Source: Syntrophales bacterium
GTDB taxonomy: Bacteria; Desulfobacterota; Syntrophia; Syntrophales; UBA2210
Reading direction: 5' to 3'
DNA: 61,494 nt
Assembly (NCBI GenBank): GCA_023228425.1
Contig: JALOBE010000015.1
Span: forward strand, 1-61,494
Below the pieces are notes generated by a model. The model was given only the letters and a program-made list of their open reading frames with translations, did not search any database and was not told the DNA's origin. This document shows positions 33,697-42,207 of the stretch, in pieces. Every line of letters begins with the position of its first letter. Position 1 is the first letter of the stretch. Position numbers and translations under genes: made by a program.

Positions 33697-35322
33697 TCAG
33701 GTGCGCTTGTTGATCCAGTATTGCTGTCCAATGCTCAAGATGTTGTTAAAAAGCCAGTAGATGACCAGCCCCGCCGGAAAGTTCAGGAAAAGAAAGGTAA
33801 ACATGACGGGCATCCAGGTCATTATCTTTGCCTGCATTTCATTGCCGACCGGAGTGGGCGTCATTCTCTGCTGCAGGAACATGGAGGCTCCCATAATAAT
33901 CGGTGTTACATAATAGGGGTCTTTCGCCGACAGATCCTGAATCCAGAAAAAGAACGGCGAATGGCGGAGTTCTATGGAAAAGAGAAGCGCCCGGTAGAGA
34001 CCAAAAAACACCGGAATCTGTATCATTATGGGAAGACAGCCGCTCAGGGGGTTGATATTGTGAGCCCGGTACAGCGACATGGTTTCTTCCTGGAGTTTCT
34101 GCTTGTTGTCCTTGTATTTTTCCTTGATCTTCGCCATCTCGGGCTGCAGCCTCTGCATCTGTTTCATGGACTTGTAGCTGATTGTTCCCAGGGGCCAGAA
34201 ACATATCTTTACAATGATGGTCAGTATAATGATGGCGACGCCGTAATTCTTCACACCGCTGTTGATGATCTTCAAACCCTTCAGAAGGGGAAGGGCGAGC
34301 CACTTGATCCACGAACCGTAGTTGATGGCCTGTTCCAGGAACACATTCTGATTTTTGAGAATGTCGTATTCTTTCGGCCCCAGGTAGCAGGTGTACTCAA
34401 ACACGCCCGACTGTCCCGGCGGTATCAGGCTTCGGGGGCCCCGAAGCGACACGGAGGCCTCATTGTGTGCACCCTTGGCAATGGTCATCGTCGACAGCGA
34501 CGGCTGGTCCGCAATTATGGCTGCAATAAAATACTTGCTCTGATAGCCGCCCCAGAGAACTTCGGGGCCATGAAACTGGGGTTCTCCCATGTTTTTCTGC
34601 TTAACCGTCAGCAGACTGTCGTTGATGTAAGCCACGGGGCCGATGTGGCTGAAGCGATCGGCCTTCGTTTCCGTGTCCATGTGTTCATGCCAGGTTATCT
34701 GGGCGTTCTGGGTCAGGGTGACCCCGGACAGGTTGTAGACCCGAATTTCAAGGTCGATGGTATAGCTGTCGCTGTGAAAGGTGTATTTCTTCTCAACCTT
34801 GATTTCTCCCGGATAGAACAGGGTGAAGACCAGACTCTCCCGCTGAGCGCCGCGGGTCAGGTCAATCCCTTCCCGGTCGGCGCTGAACCGTGCGTTGGCA
34901 GGGATATCGATGTTTGACTCGGGAAAGGTCACGGTCAGAGGATAGACCATGTCGGGGCGTACATTGACAAGTTCAATGAAATCGGAATCGTCATCGATGG
35001 TCTTCCGGTAGTTGTTCAGCGTGATCGAGGCAAGGCTTCCCCCCCGGCTCGACATCACTGCCCGGTACAGGGGTGTCGATACCGGTATTGTTTCCTCCTC
35101 GAAAACCTCCCGCGGTGCTTCAAAAGGCATGCTCCGCGCCGCCGGTTCGACGGGAGAAGCGACCTGCTGTTCCCGCCGTTCAACGGTTTGTGGAGGGGCG
35201 GTCTCCGTCACTGCGGTCGTCGTCTCCGAGGCCGGTTTCGCCGGCGGCCTCACGAAAAAAAACTGGTAGATCGCTAACAGAGCCAATGACAGAACGATGG
35301 CAAGAATGGCCTTCTTGTCCAT
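33697..35322 (-). CDS. yidC: Membrane protein insertase YidC
   Basis: A 541-residue inner-membrane insertase of the Gram-negative type. It has TM1 (about 5-20), a large periplasmic beta-super-sandwich domain (about 50-325) and the conserved C-terminal five-helix core including GVAIIILTIIVKICFWPLG, the charged hairpin MKQMQRLQPEMAKIKEKYKD, and LSGCLPIMIQIPVFFGLYRA. The large periplasmic domain supports a diderm host. Only about 25 nt separate it from yidD. Confidence 0.98.
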   Translation of the reverse strand: MDKKAILAIVLSLALLAIYQFFFVRPPAKPASETTTAVTETAPPQTVERREQQVASPVEPAARSMPFEAPREVFEEETIPVSTPLYRAVMSSRGGSLASITLNNYRKTIDDDSDFIELVNVRPDMVYPLTVTFPESNIDIPANARFSADREGIDLTRGAQRESLVFTLFYPGEIKVEKKYTFHSDSYTIDLEIRVYNLSGVTLTQNAQITWHEHMDTETKADRFSHIGPVAYINDSLLTVKQKNMGEPQFHGPEVLWGGYQSKYFIAAIIADQPSLSTMTIAKGAHNEASVSLRGPRSLIPPGQSGVFEYTCYLGPKEYDILKNQNVFLEQAINYGSWIKWLALPLLKGLKIINSGVKNYGVAIIILTIIVKICFWPLGTISYKSMKQMQRLQPEMAKIKEKYKDNKQKLQEETMSLYRAHNINPLSGCLPIMIQIPVFFGLYRALLFSIELRHSPFFFWIQDLSAKDPYYVTPIIMGASMFLQQRMTPTPVGNEMQAKIMTWMPVMFTFLFLNFPAGLVIYWLFNNILSIGQQYWINKRT

Positions 35323-35348
35323 TAAAAAACCTCCACAGGTTGCGTGGC

Positions 35349-35567
35349 CTATTCCACGGGATCATAACCGCCGCGACTGAAAGGGTGGCAGCGAAGCAGG
35401 CGCAAGCATGCCATCCATGTCCCTTTCAGGGGGCCGTAACGCTCCAGGGCCGTTATCGAATACTCGGAACAGGAAGGATAGTAACGACATGACGGCGGGA
35501 AAATCGGTGACAGTACGATCTGGTACAAACGGATCAAAAGCACCAGAAATCTTTTAAGAAGTTGCAT
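35349..35567 (-). CDS. yidD: Membrane protein insertion efficiency factor YidD
   Basis: A 72-residue protein with one amphipathic hydrophobic N-terminal segment and the family signature CRYYPSCSEYSITALERYG, then the G-x-W-x-x-xRLLRCHPF-x-x-GGYDPV end. It helps YidC-dependent insertion. It lies 11 nt after rnpA. Confidence 0.96.
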   Translation of the reverse strand: MQLLKRFLVLLIRLYQIVLSPIFPPSCRYYPSCSEYSITALERYGPLKGTWMACLRLLRCHPFSRGGYDPVE

Positions 35568-35578
35568 AATGCACGGGA

Positions 35579-35917
35579 TTATCGTTGCTTAAAAATTCGT
35601 CCGAGTTCCGATGCCACTTCCCGATACCCGGTCAACGACAGATCCTTTCTCGCTATAACCACTACGTCAGTGGATTCAGGGAACCTGTCCCTGTTCAAAC
35701 GAAAAAACTCTCGAACCAGGCGCTTGATTCTGTTACGCCGTACCGCGTTTCCCACCTTTTTGCCGACTGTTATCCCGAACCGCGCCGTTCCCTTGTCATT
35801 CCGACTCAACAACACGATGAAGCTCTTCGAGTGAATACGCTTCCCCTTTTTATAGACCGCCTGGAAATCGCTTCGCGTACGTATTTTCTCGTTTCTTCGA
35901 ATTGAGAATGTTCCCAT
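35579..35917 (-). CDS. rnpA: Ribonuclease P protein component
   Basis: A 112-residue basic protein that binds the P RNA for 5' processing of tRNAs. It has the conserved central cleft (FGITVGKKVGNAVRRNRIKR then LVREFFR), which includes the RNR motif. It is between rpmH and yidD as expected. Confidence 0.97.
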   Translation of the reverse strand: MGTFSIRRNEKIRTRSDFQAVYKKGKRIHSKSFIVLLSRNDKGTARFGITVGKKVGNAVRRNRIKRLVREFFRLNRDRFPESTDVVVIARKDLSLTGYREVASELGRIFKQR

Positions 35918-35977
35918 GGCGCCTGCCGGCCGCCATCACCGGTCGTGAAGCGCGAGACGGCGGCCACTCGATGGAGG

Positions 35978-36115
35978 CTATACGGAGAGCCGCTTCCGTC
36001 CTTTTGCCCGACGCCTGTTCAATATCTGCCGTCCCCATCGTGTGGCCATCCTGGCCCTGAACCCGTGGGTCCGTTTCCTTTTCACGTTTGAAGCGTTCGT
36101 TAAATTCTTTTTCAT
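35978..36115 (-). CDS. rpmH: 50S ribosomal protein L34
   Basis: A 45-residue ribosomal protein beginning MKKNLTNASNVKRKRTHGFR and ending RRRAKGRKRLSV; nearly every conserved L34 residue is present. ATG 36115 follows a GGTGGAG ribosome site. It is the first gene of the block; dnaA, often divergent beside it, is missing, replaced by a thiolase gene. Confidence 0.97.
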   Translation of the reverse strand: MKKNLTNASNVKRKRTHGFRARMATRWGRQILNRRRAKGRKRLSV

Positions 36116-36229
36116 CGTAAAATCTCCACCATGGTTGAATGAGTGAATGAGGGGGTATCCGACCACAGAACACTTTCTTTGTCAACAGAATTTTGGCGGG
36201 AGTTTCGCTGTCCTGTCGGCATATTGCCT

Positions 36230-36267
36230 ATTATATCCTTGACAGCGACCATGCAAGATTATATAGG
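36230..36267. promoter_or_regulatory. Overlapping divergent promoter elements (rpmH / thiolase)
   Basis: On the minus strand TATAAT occurs twice (36235-36230 and 36263-36258), suitable as -10 elements for rpmH, with weak -35 partners. On the plus strand TTGACA (36239-36244) is followed after 17 bp by TATAGG (36262-36267), facing the thiolase gene with a leader of about 165 nt. The two directions would compete for polymerase. Confidence 0.6.
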
Positions 36268-36437
36268 CAGAATGTTTTTATTGAAGAGTCTATGCCGTCA
36301 GAGTGGCGGCCTGTCATGCCGGTGCGGATTCCATTCCCGGCTTCTTGCGGCGCCGGAAATCCCGTTCTAGCTGCAGCATCAGGTACGACATGCTACGATG
36401 AGGTCCAATCCTGAGAATGTGAAAGGAGAATTTTCAA

Positions 36438-37727
36438 ATGAGAGAAGCGGTACTAGTAAGTGGAGCCCGGACGGCCGTCGGCGATTTCGGCGGTTCCCTG
36501 AAAGGCGTGTCGGTCGTGGAACTGGGCAGGCTGGTTATCAAGGAAGCCATCATCAGGGCGGGCTTGAGGCCGGCTCTCAATGACGACGTCAAAGCCGCCC
36601 GCCCCACCATTTTCGGCGAATTCGACATGACGGACCTGCAGAAGAAACACTACGATTACGACAGCGGTCTGACGCCGGTGTATTTCGACGAAGTCCTCAT
36701 GGGGAACGTTCTCAACTCCGGGGTGGGCCAGAACCCCGCCCGCCAGTCGGCGATTTACGCCGGGCTGCCGGAAGAATCCAACGCCTCGACGATTCAGAAG
36801 GTCTGTGCCTCTGGCATGAAAGCCATCGCCCTGGCCGCCCAGGCCATCTGCGCCGGCGATGCGGACGTTATCGTTGCCGGCGGTATGGAAAACATGAGCA
36901 ATGTCCCCTTCAGTGTGAACGATGCCCGCTGGGGATACCGCATGAACATGCCCTACGGCAAGATCACGGACCTGATGGTGCATGACGGGCTCTGGGAAAT
37001 CTTCAACGCCTACCACATGGGCAACACGGCGGAAAATATCGCCGCCAGGTACGGTATTACCCGCGAAGAGCAGGACCAGCTGGCCTTCGAGAGTCATCGG
37101 AGAGCTCGGGCCGCCAATGAAAGCGGCGCCGTGGCCGATGAAATCGTCCCCGTGGTCATTCCCCAGCGAAGGGGAGACCCCAAGGTCTTTGCCGTTGACG
37201 AGCGTCCCATGGACACGTCCCTGGAAAAAATGGCCAAGCTTGCGACGGTTTTCAGAAAAGACGGTACCGTTACCGCCGGTAACGCTTCGGGAATCAACGA
37301 TGCCGCCGCCGCTGTGGTTGTCATGAGCGCCGAAAAAGCCAAGGAACTGGGCGTGCAACCACTGGTGAAGATCAAGGGCTATGCTTCGGGCGGCATTGAT
37401 CCGGCCTACATGGGCCTCGGACCCATTCCGGCTACCCGCAAACTTTTCAAAAAGCTGGGACTCACCATGAAAGACATGGGACTTATTGAGCTCAACGAAG
37501 CCTTCGCCTGCCAGGCTCTGGCCTGCATCAGGGAACTCGAAATCGATCCGGACATCTGCAATCTGAACGGGAGCGGAATTTCCATCGGCCACCCCATCGG
37601 CTGCACCGGTGCCAGGATCACCTACACCCTGGCGAACCAGATGAAGAAACGTGGTGTGAACCTGGGTCTCGCTTCTCTCTGTATCGGCGGCGGACAGGGA
37701 ATGTCCATCGTTCTGGAAGCCGTCTGA
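36438..37727 (+). CDS. Acetyl-CoA acetyltransferase / 3-ketoacyl-CoA thiolase
   Basis: A 429-residue thiolase. The nucleophile Cys is in QKVCASGMKAIALAAQ, with the C-terminal His in ISIGHPIGCTGAR and the acid/base Cys in SLCIGGGQGMSIV. Compared with typical 390-395-residue enzymes it carries about 35 additional residues near position 45-85, in the segment around NDDVKAARPTIFGEFDMTDL, ahead of the conserved EVLMGNVLNSGVGQNPARQS. It would perform the last cleavage of beta-oxidation or acetoacetyl-CoA formation. AAAGGAG lies upstream of the ATG. Confidence 0.94.
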   Translation: MREAVLVSGARTAVGDFGGSLKGVSVVELGRLVIKEAIIRAGLRPALNDDVKAARPTIFGEFDMTDLQKKHYDYDSGLTPVYFDEVLMGNVLNSGVGQNPARQSAIYAGLPEESNASTIQKVCASGMKAIALAAQAICAGDADVIVAGGMENMSNVPFSVNDARWGYRMNMPYGKITDLMVHDGLWEIFNAYHMGNTAENIAARYGITREEQDQLAFESHRRARAANESGAVADEIVPVVIPQRRGDPKVFAVDERPMDTSLEKMAKLATVFRKDGTVTAGNASGINDAAAAVVVMSAEKAKELGVQPLVKIKGYASGGIDPAYMGLGPIPATRKLFKKLGLTMKDMGLIELNEAFACQALACIRELEIDPDICNLNGSGISIGHPIGCTGARITYTLANQMKKRGVNLGLASLCIGGGQGMSIVLEAV

Positions 37728-37769
37728 GACGAAGAAATCCGGGGGATAAAGATACCGGAACTATCGATA

Positions 37770-37818
37770 TGAAAAACGGGGGGATGCCCGAGGGTTGGGC
37801 TTCCCCCGTTCTTTTTCG
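37770..37818 (+). terminator. Rho-independent terminator after the thiolase gene
   Basis: AACGGGGGGA pairs with TCCCCCGTT, with an inner GCCC/GGGC pairing, followed by CTTTTTC. Confidence 0.85.
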
Positions 37819-38020
37819 CCTACACTGGAGATAATAAGAACATCTTTCTCATAATCCGTAACCGACAGGAAATTTCAACTGACTCGCCGCCGTTTTCCCT
37901 CCGGGCGGCCGCGCCGTGTTCCCTTGAGGAATCGTCACAATCGAACCCGGGGGTACAGGTACGGGTGTTCTTGATTCCCGACTAAGGGATTGGAGGGTCC
38001 GACGAAGTGAAATAAGCATA

Positions 38021-38049
38021 TTGTAAGTACGGGAAGTTTTGATTATATT
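38021..38049 (+). promoter_or_regulatory. Candidate sigma-70 promoter for the enoyl-CoA hydratase gene
   Basis: TTGTAA (38021-38026), a 17-bp spacer and TATATT (38044-38049). The leader would be about 110 nt and contains TGCAGGTGCAAACCGATTGT, a partly repetitive stretch. The preceding 200 bp after the thiolase terminator hold no gene. Confidence 0.55.
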
Positions 38050-38165
38050 TGTATGACTCGCAATGTAACGGGAGGGACACTATTGACATCCTGCAGGTGC
38101 AAACCGATTGTGCAGGCAAGCATTTGAACAGCCTATCGTGTTCAAAGAACGGAGGAACAGAGACA

Positions 38166-38948
38166 ATGGAATTTAAAAATCTCATTTTTACCATTGAAGG
38201 CGGGGTTGCCACCATTACCTTCAACCGCCCGAAAGCTCTGAACGCAATGAATTCCGAAAGCTTGAGGGAACTTTTTGAAGCGGTGTGCATCTGTGAGAAT
38301 GACGCTGCCGTCAAGGCCGTTGTTCTGACCGGTTCCGGAGACAAGGCGTTCGTAGCCGGTGCCGACATTTCCGAAATGGCTCCCCTGAAACCCCAGGAAG
38401 CGATGCGATTCATGGAGCTGGGACACAAAACCCTTCGGACACTGGAACTCATGCCCAAACCGTCAATCGCCGCCGTCAACGGATACGCCCTGGGTGGCGG
38501 TACGGAAATATCCATGGCCTGCGATATGCGCTTCGCCTCGGAAACGGCGCGCTTCGGCCAGCCTGAAATCCTGATCGGTATCATCCCCGGATGGGGCGGC
38601 ACACAGCGGATGTCACGACTGATCGGCACGGGCCTCGCGAAGGAATTCATCATGGGCGGCGACCAGATCGACGCACGCCGGGCCTTTGAAATCGGCTTGG
38701 TCAACAGGGTTTATCCTCCCGATAAGCTCATGGAGGAGACGATGAAGTTCGCCGGGAAGTTGACAACGCTTCCGGCCTTTACCCTGAAGATGGCGAAACA
38801 GGCCATCAACTTCGGCTATGACCTGGCGCTGGATAACGCCAACCGCCTCGAGATTGAATGCTGCTCCCAGTGCTTCAGCACGGAGGACCAGAAGGAAGGA
38901 ATGAAGGCATTCGTGGAGAAGCGCAAACCTGTCTACAAGGGTTGCTGA
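38166..38948 (+). CDS. Enoyl-CoA hydratase (crotonase)
   Basis: A 260-residue crotonase hydrating 2-enoyl-CoA to 3-hydroxyacyl-CoA. The oxyanion-hole segments (AFVAGADISEM and NGYALGGGTEISMACDMRFA) and both catalytic glutamates (the E of GGTEIS and the E of GQPEILIGIIPGWGGTQ) are in place, unlike the BadI/MenB-like paralogue at 13257. GGAGG is 10 nt before the ATG. It is a single-gene transcription unit ended by a strong terminator. Confidence 0.95.
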   Translation: MEFKNLIFTIEGGVATITFNRPKALNAMNSESLRELFEAVCICENDAAVKAVVLTGSGDKAFVAGADISEMAPLKPQEAMRFMELGHKTLRTLELMPKPSIAAVNGYALGGGTEISMACDMRFASETARFGQPEILIGIIPGWGGTQRMSRLIGTGLAKEFIMGGDQIDARRAFEIGLVNRVYPPDKLMEETMKFAGKLTTLPAFTLKMAKQAINFGYDLALDNANRLEIECCSQCFSTEDQKEGMKAFVEKRKPVYKGC

Positions 38949-38982
38949 TGGGGCGGCCCCCTTGAGACCGGCCTGCAAGAAG

Positions 38983-39031
38983 ACACAGCCGGCTCTGTTC
39001 ATCCGCACAATGAAGCCGGCTGTGTCGTTTT
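38983..39031 (+). terminator. Rho-independent terminator after the enoyl-CoA hydratase gene
   Basis: Perfect 12-bp stem ACACAGCCGGCT / AGCCGGCTGTGT followed by CGTTTT. Confidence 0.92.
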
Positions 39032-39150
39032 AAATTCAGTGGGCCGGATTTGTGATCGCCTGGCGATTCCGCGGGGAAAGAAAATCATGACCCCATGCCG
39101 CGATTAAAGCGTTGATCACCGACCTGTTTTGAACAGTAATGCATGATGGT

Positions 39151-39255
39151 CCCGTAAAAAGTCCGAATTTCCCGAAAAAAGCTTTGCAACTCATTGGAAA
39201 TATTGGGCTCGATTTTCAAAATTCGTCATTTTTCGACTTTTTACGGAGTCGTCGG
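39151..39255. repeat. MITE-like element S2 (inverted copy of 7461-7529)
   Basis: Terminal inverted repeats CCGTAAAAAGTC (39152-39163) and GACTTTTTACGG (39235-39246), then AGTCGTC. The interior CAACTCATTGGAAATATTGG matches 7461-7529 in reverse orientation. Non-coding. It lies in the 460-bp gap before fixC. Confidence 0.8.
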
Positions 39256-39339
39256 TAATGGGTCGTGTGCCCCGGAAAGTCCCCGGGGCGCGTGAAGGAC
39301 GACAGGGGCAGAAAACGAGGTGAGTTGCAAGGTTTACAA

Positions 39340-39368
39340 TTGAACTTGCGGACAGAAAGCGGTATGGT
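39340..39368 (+). promoter_or_regulatory. Candidate promoter for the fixCX-acd-fixAB operon
   Basis: TTGAAC (39340-39345), 17-bp spacer, TATGGT (39363-39368), giving a leader of about 40 nt to the fixC start. Both hexamers deviate from consensus. Confidence 0.5.
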
Positions 39369-39412
39369 GGAAACGTTTGATCCCGGCATCTCCGGGAGGA
39401 GATTCATCCGGT

Positions 39413-40699
39413 ATGGAACAGTTTGACGTTATTATCGCAGGAGCAGGCCTCGCGGGGCTCGCCGCAGCTTCCACGCTGGCCTCGGAAGGACTCGAAGTCC
39501 TGATCCTCGAGCGTGGGGATTATCCCGGGGCAAAGAACGTTACCGGCGGCCGGATCTATGTCAACCCCCTTCGCGGTCTCTTTCCGGACCTCTTCGACAG
39601 CGCGCCCCTGGAGCGGCCTGTCGTTTCTGAAAGTTCCGTCCTGATGGCCCGGGAGAGATCCGTCACCCTATCCTATTCCGGCGATGAACTGCGGGCCGAA
39701 CCATATCAGAGTCACAGCATCCTGCGGGCGAAATTCGACCGCTGGCTGGCGGAGCGGGCCGAGGCAAAGGGTGCCATGCTGATGACGAAGGCGCGCGTGG
39801 ACGACCTGATTCAGGAGCGGGGAGCCGTAGTGGGGGTGCGCGTTGGAGAGGAAGAACTGCGGGCACCCGTGGTCATCGCCTGCGACGGCGTTCTCTCGCT
39901 GATCGCTGAAAAGGCGGGGCTCAGAAAACCAGCGTCTCACCATCATTATGCCCTGGGGATCAAGGAAGTAATCGGCCTCGATCCGGGAGTCATCAACGAC
40001 CGATTCAACCTTGAAGGCAACGAGGGAGCGGCACGCCTCTTCGTCGGCGAGGCCACGGGAGGCCTCTTCGGCGGGGGCTTTCTCTACACGAACAGAGAAA
40101 GCCTCAGTCTGGGCATAGTCGTGGGCATGAAGTCCTTTCTTGAATCCGGGTCTTCTCCCGACGCTCCGGAACTCTTCGAGCTGTTCAGGAATCGTCCTGA
40201 AATCAGGCCCCTCATTCAGGGAGGCACACCACTGGAGTACGCGGCTCACGTCATATCAGAAGGGGGATACCGGGCCCTGGGGCCGTTCCATGGACCGGGC
40301 ATCCTCCTGGCGGGAGACGCCGCCGGCCTGACCCTCAACATGGGCGTCACGGTCCGCGGCATGGAGTATGCCCTCGCCTCAGGCTCCTGCGCGGCCCGGG
40401 CTGTCCTGCGGGCCCGGGAGACGGGCGACTTCGGCAGCGACGGCCTGTCGGTCTACACGGCATTGCTGGAGGACAGTTTTGTGCTGAAAGATTTCAAGGC
40501 CTTCCAGGAAACGTCGACCGTACTGAACAACCCCCGCTTTTTCCGGCATTACCCGGAGCTGGTCGGGGCCATCCTGGCGGATATCTACCGTGTGCCGGCG
40601 GGCCCCAAGGAGCGCCTCTTTCCGACGGTCCGGAAGAGACTCACAACCCGGGAGCTTCTACACCAGGCGAAAGACCTGTGGGAGGTAAGAAAAATATGA
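39413..40699 (+). CDS. fixC: FixC-like electron-transfer flavoprotein:quinone oxidoreductase
   Basis: A 428-residue FAD enzyme. It has an N-terminal dinucleotide site IIAGAGLAGLAAASTLASEG, the YPGAKNVTGGRIY segment, and the later FAD contact GPGILLAGDAAGLTLNMGVT then VRGMEYALASG. FixC takes electrons from ETF toward the membrane quinone pool. GGAGGAG lies 11 nt upstream of ATG 39413. It starts the five-gene cluster fixC-fixX-acd-fixA-fixB and overlaps fixX by 4 nt. The gene content resembles E. coli ydiO-ydiQRST. Confidence 0.93.
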   Translation: MEQFDVIIAGAGLAGLAAASTLASEGLEVLILERGDYPGAKNVTGGRIYVNPLRGLFPDLFDSAPLERPVVSESSVLMARERSVTLSYSGDELRAEPYQSHSILRAKFDRWLAERAEAKGAMLMTKARVDDLIQERGAVVGVRVGEEELRAPVVIACDGVLSLIAEKAGLRKPASHHHYALGIKEVIGLDPGVINDRFNLEGNEGAARLFVGEATGGLFGGGFLYTNRESLSLGIVVGMKSFLESGSSPDAPELFELFRNRPEIRPLIQGGTPLEYAAHVISEGGYRALGPFHGPGILLAGDAAGLTLNMGVTVRGMEYALASGSCAARAVLRARETGDFGSDGLSVYTALLEDSFVLKDFKAFQETSTVLNNPRFFRHYPELVGAILADIYRVPAGPKERLFPTVRKRLTTRELLHQAKDLWEVRKI

Positions 40700-40980
40700 T
40701 TGACCCCGCCTCACTCAAGGCAAAACTCGGACTTGACGTCTTCAAACCAGGCGGGCGCCCCCATATCCGCATCAAGACCGGGAGGGAGCAAGACCCGCGT
40801 CTGGCGATGGCCGTCAGGATGTGCCCGGCCGGTCTTTACACCATGGCGGAAGATGGTGTTGTCACGCTCACCATCGACGGATGCCTCGAGTGTGGTACGT
40901 GCCGGTATGTCTGCGGGAACGATGTGCTGGAATGGACATATCCCGAGGGGGGAACAGGCGTACAATTCCGATTCGGATAG
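40696..40980 (+). CDS. fixX: FixX-like ferredoxin
   Basis: A 94-residue ferredoxin-like partner of FixC. Its cysteine motif is RMCPAGLY followed by GCLECGTCRYVCG, typical of FixX and the ETF-QO iron-sulfur domain ([4Fe-4S]). ATG 40696 overlaps the fixC stop, with GGGAGG upstream. It transfers electrons between FixC and the acceptor. Confidence 0.94.
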   Translation: MIDPASLKAKLGLDVFKPGGRPHIRIKTGREQDPRLAMAVRMCPAGLYTMAEDGVVTLTIDGCLECGTCRYVCGNDVLEWTYPEGGTGVQFRFG

Positions 40981-41050
40981 AAATAGAATGTGAACGGCTC
41001 CGTGAACATTGACGGCTTTTTCGAGAACATGAGTATTGGAGGAATAAAAC

Positions 41051-42190
41051 ATGAATTTCAACATAACTGAAGAACAGGAACTGATCCGGAACAACATGCG
41101 CGAATTCGCGGCAAAGCATGTGGAACCACTGGCCGCCGAAATAGACGAGAACAGCCGTCACCCGGCCGAGCTCTTTCAGAAGCTCGCCGAAGGGGACTGG
41201 ATGGGGATACCCATCCCTGAAGAATATGGCGGTGCCGGGGCGGACTACCTGACCCACATCATCGCCGTGGAGGAACTGTCCCGATCCTGCGCTTCCACGG
41301 GATTTACCCTTTCCATTCACGTGGGAATCGCATCCATGCTGGTACTGCTCTTCGGCACCGAGGAACAGAAGAAACAGTATCTTGCTCCCATGGCCCGGGG
41401 AGAGAATCTCGGGGCCTTTGTGCTTACCGAACCCGGTGCCGGGACAGACATAATGGCCGCCACCACCACCGCTCAGGCCGATGGAGAGCACTACATCCTC
41501 AACGGCACGAAGATCTTTATTTCTAACGGTCCCACGGCGGGGACCTACCTCGTCTTCGGCTGGACGGACAAGTCCGCGGGCCGCAGGGGCATGAGCGCCT
41601 TCATCATTCCCCGGGACACGCCGGGCATGACGCCGGGCAGACATTTTCAGAAGATGGGCTTACGTTCCTCCCAGACCTCGGAGGTGGTGTTCAAGGACTG
41701 CCGCGTGCCCCGGGAAAACCTGCTCGGTGCCGAGGGCGCCGGAATGACCATGGCCATGACCGGTTTCGACCACGGCCGGATCGGCATAGCCGCCCAGTGC
41801 GTCGGCATCATCCAGGCCGCCCTGGATGAATCCTTACGCTATTCCAAGGAACGCGTCCAGTTCGGCTCCCCCATCTCCCGGCAGCAGGCGATTTCCTTCA
41901 TGATGGCCGACATGGCTACAGAACTTTCGGCGGCCCGGTTCCTGACCCGTCACGCCGCCTGGCTCAAGGATCAAGGGCTGCCCTTCAGCAAGGAAGCCGC
42001 CATGGCGAAACTCTATTCCTCGGAAGCGGCCATGCGCCAGACCGTCAAGGCTGTGCAAATACAGGGCGGTTACGGATACTGCAAGGGAGCGAAGGTTGAG
42101 CGGCTCATGCGCGACGCAAAAATTACCGAAATCTACGAGGGAACCTCGGAGGCGCAGCGCATGGTAATTTCTGCCAATATCCTGCGATAG
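41051..42190 (+). CDS. Short-chain acyl-CoA dehydrogenase
   Basis: A 379-residue flavoenzyme desaturating acyl-CoA. It is a complete family member: GIPIPEEYGGAGADYLTHII, FAD contact TEPGAGTDIMA, substrate loop SNGPTAGTYLVF, QIQGGYGYCKGAKVERLMRD and the catalytic Glu363 in EIYEGTSEAQR. Position between fixX and fixA indicates it feeds electrons to FixAB. Butyryl-CoA-type specificity is suggested by overall pattern but not proven. TTGGAGGA is just before the ATG. Confidence 0.96.
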   Translation: MNFNITEEQELIRNNMREFAAKHVEPLAAEIDENSRHPAELFQKLAEGDWMGIPIPEEYGGAGADYLTHIIAVEELSRSCASTGFTLSIHVGIASMLVLLFGTEEQKKQYLAPMARGENLGAFVLTEPGAGTDIMAATTTAQADGEHYILNGTKIFISNGPTAGTYLVFGWTDKSAGRRGMSAFIIPRDTPGMTPGRHFQKMGLRSSQTSEVVFKDCRVPRENLLGAEGAGMTMAMTGFDHGRIGIAAQCVGIIQAALDESLRYSKERVQFGSPISRQQAISFMMADMATELSAARFLTRHAAWLKDQGLPFSKEAAMAKLYSSEAAMRQTVKAVQIQGGYGYCKGAKVERLMRDAKITEIYEGTSEAQRMVISANILR

Positions 42191-42207
42191 TCCGGAGGAA
42201 CCAACCA

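Noticed and set aside
33721..34917. A 398-codon plus-strand frame opposite yidC
   Set aside because: It is a shadow of yidC; composition is low in hydrophobic core and it matches no family.
36116..36437. oriC beside rpmH
   Set aside because: I saw no cluster of TTATCCACA-like DnaA boxes and dnaA is absent.
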